A stretch of DNA of 64,000 bases from Pectobacterium cacticida (GCF_036885195.1 NZ_CP133656.1:1240001-1304000); one strand, 5' to 3'. Positions 40,312-49,263 are shown, numbered from the stretch's first letter. Translations and numbers: made by a program. Notes: a model not told the origin generated them from the sequence alone.

Positions 40312-41592
40312 ATGAACGGGAGTGACCCTCATAGGTTAACTGACAGCAAACTCCGATCCGCGAAACCTCTCGCAAAATCTTACAAGCTCACTGACTCGCA
40401 AGGCCTGTACCTCACGGAATCCACCAGCGGCGCTAAGCTATGGTATTTCCGCTATCGCTTCGGCGGTAAAGAGAACCGTCTGGCCTTTGGCCCCTATCCA
40501 CAGACTACGCTGGCAGAGGCCCGCGAAAAGCGCGATGCGGCACGTAAGCTACTGGCATCCGGCATCAGCCCTTTCCAACTTCGCAAAACGAACAATCCCG
40601 CCGTTGATGAATCCCGCACCTTTCAGTATATCGCGATGACATGGCACACCAGCAGTCTTAAGCTCTGGTCGGACGCCCATGCAGATAAAATTCTCACCTG
40701 CCTGAAACGCTACGTTTTCCCTGCGATAGGTGCGATGGATATCGCTCAGGTTGAAACCCGCCATCTGGCGCAGTTGGTTAAGGCGATTGACGACAAAGGC
40801 GTGCATGACGTCGCCGGACGGGTACGCCAGCACCTGACCAAAATCATGCGCCACGCCGTGCAGCCGGGCGTCATCAAATACAATCCGGCTTACGATTTAG
40901 ATGGCGTCGTGACCCCGGTCGTGACCCAACATCACCCCGCCCTGCCGCTGAAACGCTTGCCTGAACTGCTTGAGAAGATTGAGAACTACAAAGGCCGGAT
41001 GCTGACCCGTCTGGCGCTGGAGCTGAATCTGCATGTTTTCCTGCGCTCCAGCGAACTCCGTTTTGCCCGCTGGGATGAATTCAATCTGAAAGCGCATATC
41101 TGGAACGTGCCCGCCCAGCGCGAGGCAGTAAACGGCGTGCGGTTCTCAGAACGCGGAGCCAAGATGAAGGATGAACATCTGGTGCCGCTGTCACGGCAGG
41201 CGGTCGCCCTGCTGAAACAGATTCAGGCGCTTTCCGGCGAATCGGTCTTCGTTTTTCCCGGCGCACATACCCTAAACAAGCCGATGAGTGAAAACACCAT
41301 CAACAAAGCGCTGCGCGTGATTGGCTACGACACCCAAACCGAAATCTGCGGTCACGGTTTCAGAACCATGGCCTGTAGCGCCCTGAACGAGTCCGGACGC
41401 TGGTCAAAGGATGCCATTGAGCGGCAGATGAGCCACAAAGAGCGCAACGGCGTGCGGGCTGCCTATGTGCATAAAGCGGAACATCTGGAAGCCAGAATCG
41501 AAATGATGCAGTGGTGGTCGGACTATCTGGACGTCAACCGCGAAGGATATGTCGCACCGTATATTTATGCGCGAAGTTATACGGCTGGCTAA
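40312..41592 (+). CDS. int: P4-family tyrosine integrase of the tRNA-Phe island
   Basis: Site-specific recombinase for island integration and excision at tRNA-Phe. 426 residues: N-terminal DUF4102-type arm-binding domain (LTDSKLRSAKPLAKSYKLTD, then LWYFRYRFGGKENRLAFGPY), SAM-like core domain (~100-200) and catalytic domain with Arg245 (FLRSSELRF), His348-x-x-Arg351 (GHGFRTMA), His375 (MSHKE) and Tyr385. The ATG at 40312 is the only good start; some of the first nine residues may not be used. Length and motifs are intact, so it should be active. It lies 140 bp right of the att copy at 40154-40171, the standard P4-type arrangement. Confidence 0.93.
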   Translation: MNGSDPHRLTDSKLRSAKPLAKSYKLTDSQGLYLTESTSGAKLWYFRYRFGGKENRLAFGPYPQTTLAEAREKRDAARKLLASGISPFQLRKTNNPAVDESRTFQYIAMTWHTSSLKLWSDAHADKILTCLKRYVFPAIGAMDIAQVETRHLAQLVKAIDDKGVHDVAGRVRQHLTKIMRHAVQPGVIKYNPAYDLDGVVTPVVTQHHPALPLKRLPELLEKIENYKGRMLTRLALELNLHVFLRSSELRFARWDEFNLKAHIWNVPAQREAVNGVRFSERGAKMKDEHLVPLSRQAVALLKQIQALSGESVFVFPGAHTLNKPMSENTINKALRVIGYDTQTEICGHGFRTMACSALNESGRWSKDAIERQMSHKERNGVRAAYVHKAEHLEARIEMMQWWSDYLDVNREGYVAPYIYARSYTAG

Positions 41593-41608
41593 CGCGCTGC
41601 GCTTGTTG

Positions 41609-41651
41609 GCTCCTGACGGGCTTTCTATGTGATAGAAAACCCGTCAGGAGC
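41609..41651. terminator. Near-perfect hairpin after the integrase
   Basis: GCTCCTGACGGGCTTTCTAT pairs with ATAGAAAACCCGTCAGGAGC across a GTG loop. It lies 17 bp after the int stop. There is no T-run, so it could be an unusual terminator or an mRNA-stabilising structure. Confidence 0.45.
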
Positions 41652-41737
41652 GTTGTCTTAAAACCATTCGAGCATTCTGCCAACCGTCTTTTGCTACGCT
41701 AGGATTTTCTATATCGACTGACTACTTTAACCACCGC

Positions 41738-41908
41738 TCAGCCTTTTGGTTCAATACCGCGAGTCTGGAGTTCCTTACGCAGAACACGCTTTATCCACGT
41801 AGCCAATGTCTTGTCGCCATCCTTATGGGCTTGTTCTTCTAATTGCGCACGAAACTCGTGGGACAGTCGAATTTGATACTGGTCTGTTTTTGTTTTTTCA
41901 CTTGACAT
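41738..41908 (-). CDS. Small ribbon-helix-helix-like DNA-binding protein
   Basis: About 56 residues from the ATG at 41908. KTDQYQIRLSHEFRAQLEEQ followed by KDGDKTLATWIKRVLRKELQ has the strand-helix-helix spacing of Arc/CopG-type repressors. Its start codon abuts the palindrome TTGTAATTACAA (41908-41919), with another TGTAATTACA at 41940-41949, a good candidate autorepressor site. The same 10-bp palindrome occurs upstream of the AAA-ATPase gene at 45775-45784. Confidence 0.6.
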   Translation of the reverse strand: MSSEKTKTDQYQIRLSHEFRAQLEEQAHKDGDKTLATWIKRVLRKELQTRGIEPKG

Positions 41909-41960
41909 TGTAATTACAAATTCCATAGCATGGCATAGTTGTAATTACACCGCAATTACA
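41908..41960. promoter_or_regulatory. TGTAATTACA operator-like cluster
   Basis: TTGTAATTACAA at 41908-41919, TGTAATTACA at 41940-41949 and GCAATTACA at 41952-41960, between the divergent RHH gene and the 114-codon gene. Two sites are about three helical turns apart (31 bp). Candidate binding sites for the RHH protein. Confidence 0.5.
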
Positions 41961-41984
41961 TGGTGTTTTGCAACAGTAAAGAGC

Positions 41985-42020
41985 GAAGCCCGGCAGTGCT
42001 AGGAACACTAACCGGGCTTC
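41985..42020 (+). promoter_or_regulatory. Leader hairpin upstream of the 114-codon gene
   Basis: GAAGCCCGG-C-AGTG...CACT-AA-CCGGGCTTC, a 9-bp plus 4-bp stem 28 bp before the ATG at 42049. In the RNA it would be a stable leader structure; it lacks a T-run. Confidence 0.4.
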
Positions 42021-42048
42021 TGACCACAACATTATGAGGACTAATGCT

Positions 42049-42390
42049 ATGGCTGACACCGATAGTAACACGGGCGCGTCTTATCAATCACTGCCGGATT
42101 ATGAGAACCGTTACTCCGCCATGAGTGCCGCGCTGGCTCGTCTGGACTTTTCACACATGAACAATGACGAACTCTCGCAGGTGACAGAGTATTGCGCCGA
42201 AACCAGCGCCGGGCTACGTCATTGCCTGAATTTCATTGGCGATGCGCTGATTACCTTTGCCGATAATGACGTGTGCGAATCGACACCAGAAAGCTTGTGC
42301 CAGTTGGGACATGGGTTAACCGCAATCAGTTTACTCATCCCTGCCCTTACCACGATGCAAAAACGCGCACACTCACTCACCGCCAGATAA
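42049..42390 (+). CDS. Hypothetical protein typical of P4-like islands
   Basis: 113 residues from the ATG at 42049, behind GAGGAC at 8 nt. It is helical (YENRYSAMSAALARLDFSHM; LRHCLNFIGDALITFADND; LGHGLTAISLLIPALTTMQK), with no known domain. Genes of this type commonly sit behind P4-type integrases in enterobacterial islands. A clear terminator follows. Confidence 0.6.
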   Translation: MADTDSNTGASYQSLPDYENRYSAMSAALARLDFSHMNNDELSQVTEYCAETSAGLRHCLNFIGDALITFADNDVCESTPESLCQLGHGLTAISLLIPALTTMQKRAHSLTAR

Positions 42391-42417
42391 CCATCTGAAT
42401 ATGTTCTGCCTGATTAA

Positions 42418-42454
42418 AGCTCTGCCGTGGGTGACTCACGGTCAGGGCTTTTTT
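42418..42454 (+). terminator. Terminator after the 113-residue gene
   Basis: AGCTCTGCCGTG...CACGGTCAGGGCT stem with one mismatch, followed by TTTTTT. The remaining ~250 bp to 42702 are AT-rich with no gene visible. Confidence 0.8.
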
Positions 42455-42702
42455 GCTTTCGTGGCTGAATAACCATAATTCTTCCTATTCAATATTGAGT
42501 TCCTGTCCTAGTATTTATATATCAATCATTTGCAATAAAAATCATATGATTGTGTTATCAATTGAGATCATTGATTATCACAATTGCTCAGTTACATCGC
42601 CACTATTGAGACCTTCCATCTCCTTTGAGTGATGATTTACGCTCTTAAAGCTAAGCTAACTCAGAGTTCCTTAAGTGGCTTTGACTCATGGCTAAGATGT
42701 AG

Positions 42703-44067
42703 TTGCTACGAGGATGGCTGACAGGAGAAAACAAGCCAAAAGAAGACATTCTATTAAAATTAAGGATTGAAACTGACTTTAATGAAAGGATATGCTTATT
42801 GTTATTTTCTAATTGCGGACTTGATAAAATGATAACAGGCGGCTACGTAAAAACAATCGACGGATCTTATCGTTTAGAGTTTCACAATAAGAGTGGGGGG
42901 CGACTAATTAGTAAAAAATATAGCTCCCTGCAATCGTTGAAAAAAGCATCGTCTAAAATAATTGAGGCACTATTAGAAACTAAAAATTATAAAAAGAAAG
43001 TCTATGAAAATGACACCGCTTTTTTAGGTTGTTTTAATCCTAAACTTGTTGCATATAGTTCAACATTCAAAAACTTACAATCTGCAATTAATTTCGTTAA
43101 AGAAGTTAGGGCCTTTATTTCTAATGAAAATAGCGTCACTGGTTTTTTTAGCACTTGTCTTTTAGACCAGAGCGAAAATGTTATTAGAATAAAAAAGGTC
43201 TCTCAATTTTTAGATGAATTAGAAAAAATACCTTTGCCATCTTCATTTGTATTTTATTTTAGAGGGCACTCGAGTTATTTGTATAAAATGGAACCGGGGA
43301 TATACAGAAAGTCGGATTTAATAAATAATGAGAATGTTATTTATAATGAACTGTTAGTAAGATGTCCTGATGACTTTACACATACAGCATCAACCTTTGA
43401 AACGTTAGTAAAAATGCAACATTATTCCTTGCCCACAAGGCTATTGGATATCACTACTAATCCACTAATTGCATTGTTCTTTTCTTGCTCCTCCTATAAA
43501 ACTGATTCTTATGATGGAGAGGTGAAGGTCCTAAGCATTCCCACTGATGAAGTGAAATATTTTGATAGTGATGCTGTTACCGTCATTTCAAATATAGCAA
43601 AGCAGAAAAGGGCCTTCAGTACTGCGTGCTTGGATGATGATAATAATGAAAAATTAATCCATTTCCTTGATGATATTAAACGCGAAAAATCGTATTTCAT
43701 AAATAGAATTAAGAAATCGACTCTGACTTCGGTTGTATGTGTAAAGCCTAAATTGAATAACGCTAGAATTATAAGACAGGATGGGGCTTTTCTGATTTTT
43801 GGAATGAAATCAAACAAGTCGCAACCTGCGTCAATACCATCAAAATATCAACTTGAAAATGGCGCTAGATTTCTCGTTGATAAAAACTCGAAGGAATCCA
43901 TTCTCGCTCAGCTTGAGAAAATTGGTATTAATGAAGCTTCTATCTATCCAGAAATAGATAAGGTTTCCTCATATGTAAGTAACCGATATGGTAAACCTGT
44001 AGACCTGCGTGATGAGCAAGATGAGATAATCGAAAAACATAAAACGGATGGCAGTAGCAGTATGTGA
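42703..44067 (+). CDS. FRG-domain protein, probably N-terminally truncated
   Basis: 454 codons from a TTG directly after an in-frame stop, without a Shine-Dalgarno. The frame opens with LRGWLTGENKPKEDILLKL, which looks like the second half of a Cro/XRE helix-turn-helix, so the true N-terminus seems lost. Around residues 183-262 lies the FRG signature: FYFRGHSSYLYKMEPGIYR and MQHYSLPTRLLDITTNPLIALFFSC. FRG domains occur in phage-defence and toxin proteins; their activity is not established in general. Low GC sets it apart from int and mobC. Confidence 0.7.
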   Translation: MLRGWLTGENKPKEDILLKLRIETDFNERICLLLFSNCGLDKMITGGYVKTIDGSYRLEFHNKSGGRLISKKYSSLQSLKKASSKIIEALLETKNYKKKVYENDTAFLGCFNPKLVAYSSTFKNLQSAINFVKEVRAFISNENSVTGFFSTCLLDQSENVIRIKKVSQFLDELEKIPLPSSFVFYFRGHSSYLYKMEPGIYRKSDLINNENVIYNELLVRCPDDFTHTASTFETLVKMQHYSLPTRLLDITTNPLIALFFSCSSYKTDSYDGEVKVLSIPTDEVKYFDSDAVTVISNIAKQKRAFSTACLDDDNNEKLIHFLDDIKREKSYFINRIKKSTLTSVVCVKPKLNNARIIRQDGAFLIFGMKSNKSQPASIPSKYQLENGARFLVDKNSKESILAQLEKIGINEASIYPEIDKVSSYVSNRYGKPVDLRDEQDEIIEKHKTDGSSSM

Positions 44068-44209
44068 TTTTAATGCGATTCGTAGGTTATTAAATATTAG
44101 CATGTACAAGATAGCCTCAGGTATTTAAATTTTCATGACGCTATCTTGCAAGAATTATATTAAGCTTATTGATAATAACTACACTAGCGGTTGATTTTAG
44201 TGCTCATTA

Positions 44210-44719
44210 TTGAACAAAGGATTTAGCCTAACTGCATCTTCTAAAATGATCCGGAGTTGTTTGCAAGCAACACCGTCCTTTCCCGATAGCCTTCCCTACT
44301 GGCTGATTCCAGTGGGGAGAGATATGCCAGCACGTTTTATTTTCGCAATGCTGACAGCGCTCAACAGACCATTTAGCCACGACGCAGGACGCGACGGGTT
44401 TAAGCGGGTGAATGCCTGCGCCTCGCGGGCATTCATCCGTGGTGTGAGGCGAGTAAATGCCCTTTCGCAGAAAGGGCTCATTTGCGTCGCACGAACCCAC
44501 CGGCGAGCGTTCCCCCCACGGGAAACCGAGCTGGCCGGGGGGAGCCGAATAAATTTTGCCGCCCCAGCGAGCAAAAAGACGCGCCCACGCGTCGGTTTAT
44601 TTGGGGGGCTTCAGCCCAGCACACCGTCGCGCGTAGCGCGCGACGGTGTGCTGCCGTTGACGTTGGGGGTTTTGGCGTGGCGTTCAGCCGCGACATTACC
44701 CCCATGCGACAGGCAATAA
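44210..44719 (+). other. P4-like regulatory region with a doubtful ORF
   Basis: The 44.2-44.9 kb stretch is GC-rich and resembles the non-coding control region of P4-like enterobacterial islands, where short Ash/Icd-like frames overlap structured RNA. An ORF of 169 codons is open on the plus strand and contains FKRVNACASRAFIRGVRRVNA; long ORFs are open on the other strand as well, so coding is doubtful. It contains the hairpin at 44617-44653. Confidence 0.35.
44617..44653. repeat. Perfect 17-bp stem with 3-nt loop
   Basis: CAGCACACCGTCGCGCG-TAG-CGCGCGACGGTGTGCTG. No T-run, so not a standard terminator. Likely a structured RNA or protein-binding site in the P4-like control region. Confidence 0.8.
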
Positions 44720-44754
44720 GGGCATCCAGCCCGCATGAACTGGCGCACGCCGTT

Positions 44755-44885
44755 TTGTGCCGGGAAATGTATTTTCCGGCGCATGACCGCATCGCGGTCA
44801 CCTCTTTATCCCCACAAGATCGCCTCATGACGTCGACTCATGCCAGTGGGCGAAGGTATTCCCCCATGCGATGAGGCGATAAAAC
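44755..44885 (+). other. Candidate oriT upstream of the MOBC relaxase gene
   Basis: Immediately upstream of mobC lie hairpins GCCGGGAAATGTATTTTCCGGC, GACCG-CAT-CGCGGTC and a wide stem ATCGCCTCAT (about 44820) with ATGAGGCGAT (about 44873). Clustered inverted repeats beside a relaxase gene are usual for origins of transfer. Assignment is inferred from position only. Confidence 0.4.
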
Positions 44886-44925
44886 CGAAAGAGCGAACAC
44901 CCCAGTAAAATGCGAAGGAGGAACC

Positions 44926-45672
44926 ATGTTGATTTCTGATTACCGTGAACGCCGGGCGCGTAGTCACGAAAAAATGCGACTTCTGCTCACCTTTCTGAAA
45001 GAAGAAACCTACAGCGATTTTAAAACCCTGATGCTGCTTTTTGATTATAAAAATCACAAGCCGCTGTATCTGTTGCTGGCAAAAGCCATCGACATGGGAT
45101 TCATTCAAAAACAGACGTTTTGCACAAGAATGGAAAAAATCTCACTATGGGGGATCACCAACGACGGATTATCCGTTGTTGCCACATCCCATGAGGATGG
45201 TTTTCCTGCACGGTTTGAGCCCTCGAAAGTCACTGGCAGGACACTGATACAGCGCCTTGATCGTCAGCTATCGCGGCTCCTTCTTGAGAAGAAAGGCGCA
45301 TATGGGTGGATCAGCGGCGCTGATTCAACATTCCGCAGACGCTATGAGGTATATCATCGCCCGGCCGGGGTGATAACGTTACCAGACGGAACCGTCATCG
45401 CCGTTGAGACTGAGCGGCATCTGAAAACCAAGGCCCGTTATCAGACAATTATCACCCAGCATTTGATAACTCGTACTCAAAAACTTTGGATGTACGTCTT
45501 CTATATCGTGCCCGATCCGCAGATAAAGCGAGCTATTGAGCGGATGTTCAATAGCGTGAAATACGCCATCGTCAGCCATCAGCGTATCCCGCTGGAAGCA
45601 CGGCATCGTGACGTTTTTCGTATCTACACTCTCGTTGAACTGCAATTGCTCAATTTAGAACACTATACGTAG
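44926..45672 (+). CDS. mobC: MobC-type replication-relaxation protein (MOBC relaxase family)
   Basis: 248 residues starting MLISDYRERRARSHEKMRLL. LLTFLKEETYSDFKTLMLLFDYKNHKPLY forms a winged-helix-like N-terminus; PDGTVIAVETERHLKTKARY and LWMYVFYIVPDPQIKRAIE form the C-terminal part. I recognise the MobC family of enterobacterial mobilizable elements, related to CloDF13 MobC, which acts as the plasmid relaxase (MOBC). The length fits CloDF13 MobC (about 243). The Asp...Glu-x-Glu...Lys arrangement in DGTVIAVETERHLK suits its nuclease-like fold. The ATG has GAAGGAGG upstream. The partner coupling protein MobB is not encoded in the window, so transfer would use another element's machinery. Confidence 0.75.
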   Translation: MLISDYRERRARSHEKMRLLLTFLKEETYSDFKTLMLLFDYKNHKPLYLLLAKAIDMGFIQKQTFCTRMEKISLWGITNDGLSVVATSHEDGFPARFEPSKVTGRTLIQRLDRQLSRLLLEKKGAYGWISGADSTFRRRYEVYHRPAGVITLPDGTVIAVETERHLKTKARYQTIITQHLITRTQKLWMYVFYIVPDPQIKRAIERMFNSVKYAIVSHQRIPLEARHRDVFRIYTLVELQLLNLEHYT

Positions 45673-45774
45673 TTCTTCTATGGCAACTATCGCACTGGAA
45701 AGCATTGGCGAAAAATAGTAGCAACTCTGGCGTAGATATCGAACCCCACTTAGTTAAGACCAAGAGCCTAACAC

Positions 45775-45784
45775 TGTAATTACA
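45775..45784. promoter_or_regulatory. TGTAATTACA palindrome upstream of the AAA-ATPase gene
   Basis: Exact copy of the palindrome repeated at the RHH gene (41908-41949), 101 bp before the AAA-ATPase start. Suggests that the same repressor controls both. Confidence 0.45.
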
Positions 45785-45885
45785 TATAGTATTTTACTTC
45801 CCCGTCAGATTAAAAAATGCAATACTATAAATAGTCCAAATTAAAAATATTATTTATCCGATGAAATCAAGAGGTTGAAAATAAA

Positions 45886-47013
45886 GTGGGCGAGTTAAGA
45901 GGAATTCAATCAGATTTAGCCCAGTTGGTCCGACTGGTGATCGCTGAACAATATGATGATGTGCGGCTGTATGTTGCACGTTTAGTTCGTAAGTATCGGG
46001 AATCAATGCCAGCACTGTCCGAGCAATTGGATTTATACTTACGTAGCAAACCACAGAAATCCACTCAAGGGTTAAGAAAAGCCAATGCCCCAGAGTTAGC
46101 TCCGCAGGCGATGCCTGTTGACGAAGACTCCAGGCTTACCTTGTTAAAAGCACCATCGGATAAAACACAAATATCTAAACCGATGTTAACAAGTGGAATT
46201 GAAGATGCCCTGGATCAGCTTATCCTTGAGCGTAAAAGTATTAAACGCCTCGAAGAACTAGGCTTAATGCCAACTCGATCAGCAATCTTTGTGGGTCCTC
46301 CTGGTGTTGGTAAAACATTAACTGCTAGCTGGCTTGCACAAAAATTGGGTGTCCCTTTCTATGTACTCGACCTAACGGCAGTAATGAGCAGCTATTTAGG
46401 TAAAAGTGGCAACAATTTAAGAGCTGCTCTAGATTTTGCTAAAAAAGGTCCATGTGTATTACTTTTAGATGAAATTGACGCAATTGCGAAGAAAAGAAGC
46501 GATGACTCAGATGTCGGGGAACTTAAGCGTTTAGTAACGGTTATATTACAAGAAGTTGATGAATGGCCTTCCTCAAGCTTATTACTTGCTGCCACCAACT
46601 ATGCAGAATTGATAGATCCAGCACTCTGGCGTCGGTTTGATCTTGTATTAAATTTTGATAAACCAGACCAAGCTACTATTCGCGATGCAGTAACAAGATT
46701 TTTGGGCCCTGATTATGCTCTTTTTGGGAGATGGATGGATGTTTTAGCATTGGCATTTAAAGACGAGTCATTTAGTAACATAGAACGTTCCATAAATAGA
46801 TTTAGACGTTCTGTAGCTCTGGGTATCGCGTCCGATGAAGAGTTAATTGAAGAGTTCATAAAAGGGAGGTTGTCAGAGCTTGATAGAAACGAAAGGATAG
46901 AAATTGCAGTTAGTCTTACTAAAAATTCTAAGTTACCTCAGCGCGCTATATCAGATTTGACCAGCGTCAGTAGGGATACTATTAGGAAATATCGTTCAGC
47001 TAACGTTGACTAG
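45886..47013 (+). CDS. ietA: AAA+ ATPase, IetA-like
   Basis: 375 residues from a GTG start (AGAGG about 10 nt upstream). FtsH/Cdc48-like AAA domain: Walker A GPPGVGKT (137-144), Walker B VLLLDEID (191-198), sensor ATN (236-238) and Arg finger pair (249-250). The N-terminal 90 residues are helical. A short C-terminal region ends in a helix-turn-helix-like tail (LPQRAISDLTSVSRDTIRKY). It is followed at 18 bp by a subtilase gene. This AAA + S8 pair matches the IetAS arrangement, first described as a plasmid stability system of an Agrobacterium Ti plasmid and later reported among anti-phage systems. Gene name by context. Confidence 0.8.
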   Translation: MGELRGIQSDLAQLVRLVIAEQYDDVRLYVARLVRKYRESMPALSEQLDLYLRSKPQKSTQGLRKANAPELAPQAMPVDEDSRLTLLKAPSDKTQISKPMLTSGIEDALDQLILERKSIKRLEELGLMPTRSAIFVGPPGVGKTLTASWLAQKLGVPFYVLDLTAVMSSYLGKSGNNLRAALDFAKKGPCVLLLDEIDAIAKKRSDDSDVGELKRLVTVILQEVDEWPSSSLLLAATNYAELIDPALWRRFDLVLNFDKPDQATIRDAVTRFLGPDYALFGRWMDVLALAFKDESFSNIERSINRFRRSVALGIASDEELIEEFIKGRLSELDRNERIEIAVSLTKNSKLPQRAISDLTSVSRDTIRKYRSANVD

Positions 47014-47031
47014 ACACAGTAAGGAATTATT

Positions 47032-49257
47032 ATGCCAAAAACGAATTTTTTAATTGGTAGAGGTGAACTGTTAACACATGACATTCCTGGACCAAGAAGA
47101 AGAATGGATAAATCTGAGGTATACACTTTGTCTGAAGCGAGACAAAGACTTCTACCGCAAGTGAAATCCACAATTGAGGCTTTTAATACCTTACCTTCAT
47201 CTGCATGTCCGAATGATTATGCTGTTGCTAAACTCACCCTGAATCCCAGCTATATTGCGCGGTCATTTTTCCCATCAGCGCTCTTAAAGGATACCGGTTT
47301 AGAATCTGTTGGTAGTAGGACAGTCAAAATTACGCCAGAAAGTTGGAAAAGAAAGATTGAAGTTACCGAGTATCCGACAACGCAAATATTTGTTGCGGGT
47401 AAGAGAACATCATTCTCCAACTTAACAAAATGGATAGATGATTTAGAGGTTAATTCTGACGAAGCGATTGACTTTGCAAGAGTAGAACAACTTCAGCCTT
47501 ACTTACCAGATGAACGCATTGTAAGTAAAGCGATTGATAATAATTCTTACTTTGAAGTCGGGATACATTTGTTAGCTGATGATGGTCGCGACTTTATTCA
47601 GCAGCAGTTCATAAAATATGCTAACTCCTTAGATATTATAGTCCATAACGAGCTAGCCTTTACTGCAGGGACACTTTGGTTCCTACCAGTTAAAGGGGAT
47701 AGAATAAAAATTAATAAACTAGCTAAATTCACTTTTGTGCGTGTAATTCGACCTGTGCCCAAACTTCGTGGTATTCGGCCAATTCGCAGAGCAAAGGGAG
47801 CTGAAGCGCAATGCACCCTTCCATCAGAGGGGCCACTTTCACCGGAAATACGGGTTGCAATTCTTGACGGTGGCTTACCAGAAAAACATCCTATTACCCC
47901 TTGGCTGAGATCATACAGAGTACTGGATGACCATGCAGAAGATGATCCTGATGCACTTGATCATGGATTAGCTGTATCTTCTGCATTTTTATTTGGACCA
48001 ATAAATACCCAAGAAGAATTACCACGCCCATATGCCTCTATTGATAATTTAAGGGTTCTGGACAATAAAACATGTGAAGAAGATCCTTTAGAATTATACA
48101 GGACACTAGGATTTATAGAGGAAGTATTGCTTTCTAGACAATACCAGTTTTTGAATCTTAGTCTGGGACCAGACCTTCCTATTGAAGACACTGAAGTTCA
48201 TGCATGGACTTCGGTGATGGATGATTTATTGAGCGATGGTGAAACACTGATGACTGTCGCTGTTGGAAATAATGGAGAAATGGATCGTCAATCGGGCAAC
48301 GCTCGAATTCAAGTTCCTTCTGACTGCGTCAACGCGCTTGCCGTTGGAGCTAGTGATTCAACTAATGACTCTCAATGGAAAAGAGCTTCTTATAGCGCCA
48401 TGGGTCCAGGAAGAAGTCCCGGTGTAATGAAACCAGATCTAGTGGCCTTTGGTGGTGAAACGACAGAATATTTTCATGTACTTAGTAAAGGTACAAAACC
48501 TGTAGTCTCTCCTGAAAGAGGAACAAGTTTTGCAGCCCCTTACGCTTTACGCTCTGCTGTTGGAATACGTTCCATATTAGGAAACGAGCTAAGTCAATTG
48601 GCTATTAAAGCATTACTTATTCATGCATCCAAACCGCTTGAACATCATTGCTCTGAAGTTGGTTGGGGAAAATTACCTGAAGATCTGAGTGATGTTATTA
48701 TTAGCCCAGATGGAGTTGCTCGTATAGTCTACCAAGGTGAGTTAAAGCCAGGAAAATATCTACGAGCCCCTGTACCTATTCCTGATGGAGGATTAAAGGG
48801 TACAGTAAACTTGACAGCCACATTCTGTTACGCAACTGCAACAGATCCACAAGATTCAGCCTCTTATACAAAAGCAGGTTTAGAAATTTCCTTTAGGCCT
48901 AACGATTCAAAAGTGAAAGAAGGCAGTAAAAATGCAGATACTAGCGGTTTCTTTGAGCTGAAAAAGTTCTCAACAGAAAGTGAACGTCGCTCTGATATGG
49001 GAAAATGGGAAACAGTTTTACATAGCACAAAAAATATGCGTGGTTCTTCATTAAAGAATCCAGTATTCGATATTCATTATAATGCTCGTGAGGCTGGAGC
49101 CAGCATCGTTAGCCATAAGGCTGATAAAATCAAATATGCTCTAATCATCACCGTAAGGGCTGCAAAACATCAGGATCTCTATAACGAAATTCTGCGCGCA
49201 TACAATCAAATACTAGTTCCAATTCAACCACAAACCTCTATTCCTATCAGACCATAA
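47032..49257 (+). CDS. ietS: Subtilisin-like serine protease (S8), IetS-like
   Basis: 741 residues, no signal peptide, so cytoplasmic. The N-terminal ~265 residues are a non-catalytic region. The S8 domain has Asp279 (RVAILDGGLPEKHP), His311 (DALDHGLAVSS), oxyanion Asn414 (TVAVGNNGE) and Ser499 (GTSFAAP): an intact triad. The C-terminal 200 residues form a beta-rich domain (LKGTVNLTATFCYATATDPQ). In IetAS the protease acts as toxin or effector under the control of the ATPase; that role is assumed here. Its stop is followed by a GC hairpin and then the CHAT-type gene. Confidence 0.8.
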   Translation: MPKTNFLIGRGELLTHDIPGPRRRMDKSEVYTLSEARQRLLPQVKSTIEAFNTLPSSACPNDYAVAKLTLNPSYIARSFFPSALLKDTGLESVGSRTVKITPESWKRKIEVTEYPTTQIFVAGKRTSFSNLTKWIDDLEVNSDEAIDFARVEQLQPYLPDERIVSKAIDNNSYFEVGIHLLADDGRDFIQQQFIKYANSLDIIVHNELAFTAGTLWFLPVKGDRIKINKLAKFTFVRVIRPVPKLRGIRPIRRAKGAEAQCTLPSEGPLSPEIRVAILDGGLPEKHPITPWLRSYRVLDDHAEDDPDALDHGLAVSSAFLFGPINTQEELPRPYASIDNLRVLDNKTCEEDPLELYRTLGFIEEVLLSRQYQFLNLSLGPDLPIEDTEVHAWTSVMDDLLSDGETLMTVAVGNNGEMDRQSGNARIQVPSDCVNALAVGASDSTNDSQWKRASYSAMGPGRSPGVMKPDLVAFGGETTEYFHVLSKGTKPVVSPERGTSFAAPYALRSAVGIRSILGNELSQLAIKALLIHASKPLEHHCSEVGWGKLPEDLSDVIISPDGVARIVYQGELKPGKYLRAPVPIPDGGLKGTVNLTATFCYATATDPQDSASYTKAGLEISFRPNDSKVKEGSKNADTSGFFELKKFSTESERRSDMGKWETVLHSTKNMRGSSLKNPVFDIHYNAREAGASIVSHKADKIKYALIITVRAAKHQDLYNEILRAYNQILVPIQPQTSIPIRP

Positions 49258-49263
49258 ACTTCT

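Noticed and set aside
39866..40325. Overlapping plus-strand ORFs across the att units
   Set aside because: They read through terminators and tandem repeats, and exist only because the 163-bp unit repeats.
44228..44828. Several ORFs on both strands of the P4-like region
   Set aside because: GC-rich sequence keeps many frames open; hairpins and resemblance to P4 control DNA argue against most being genes.
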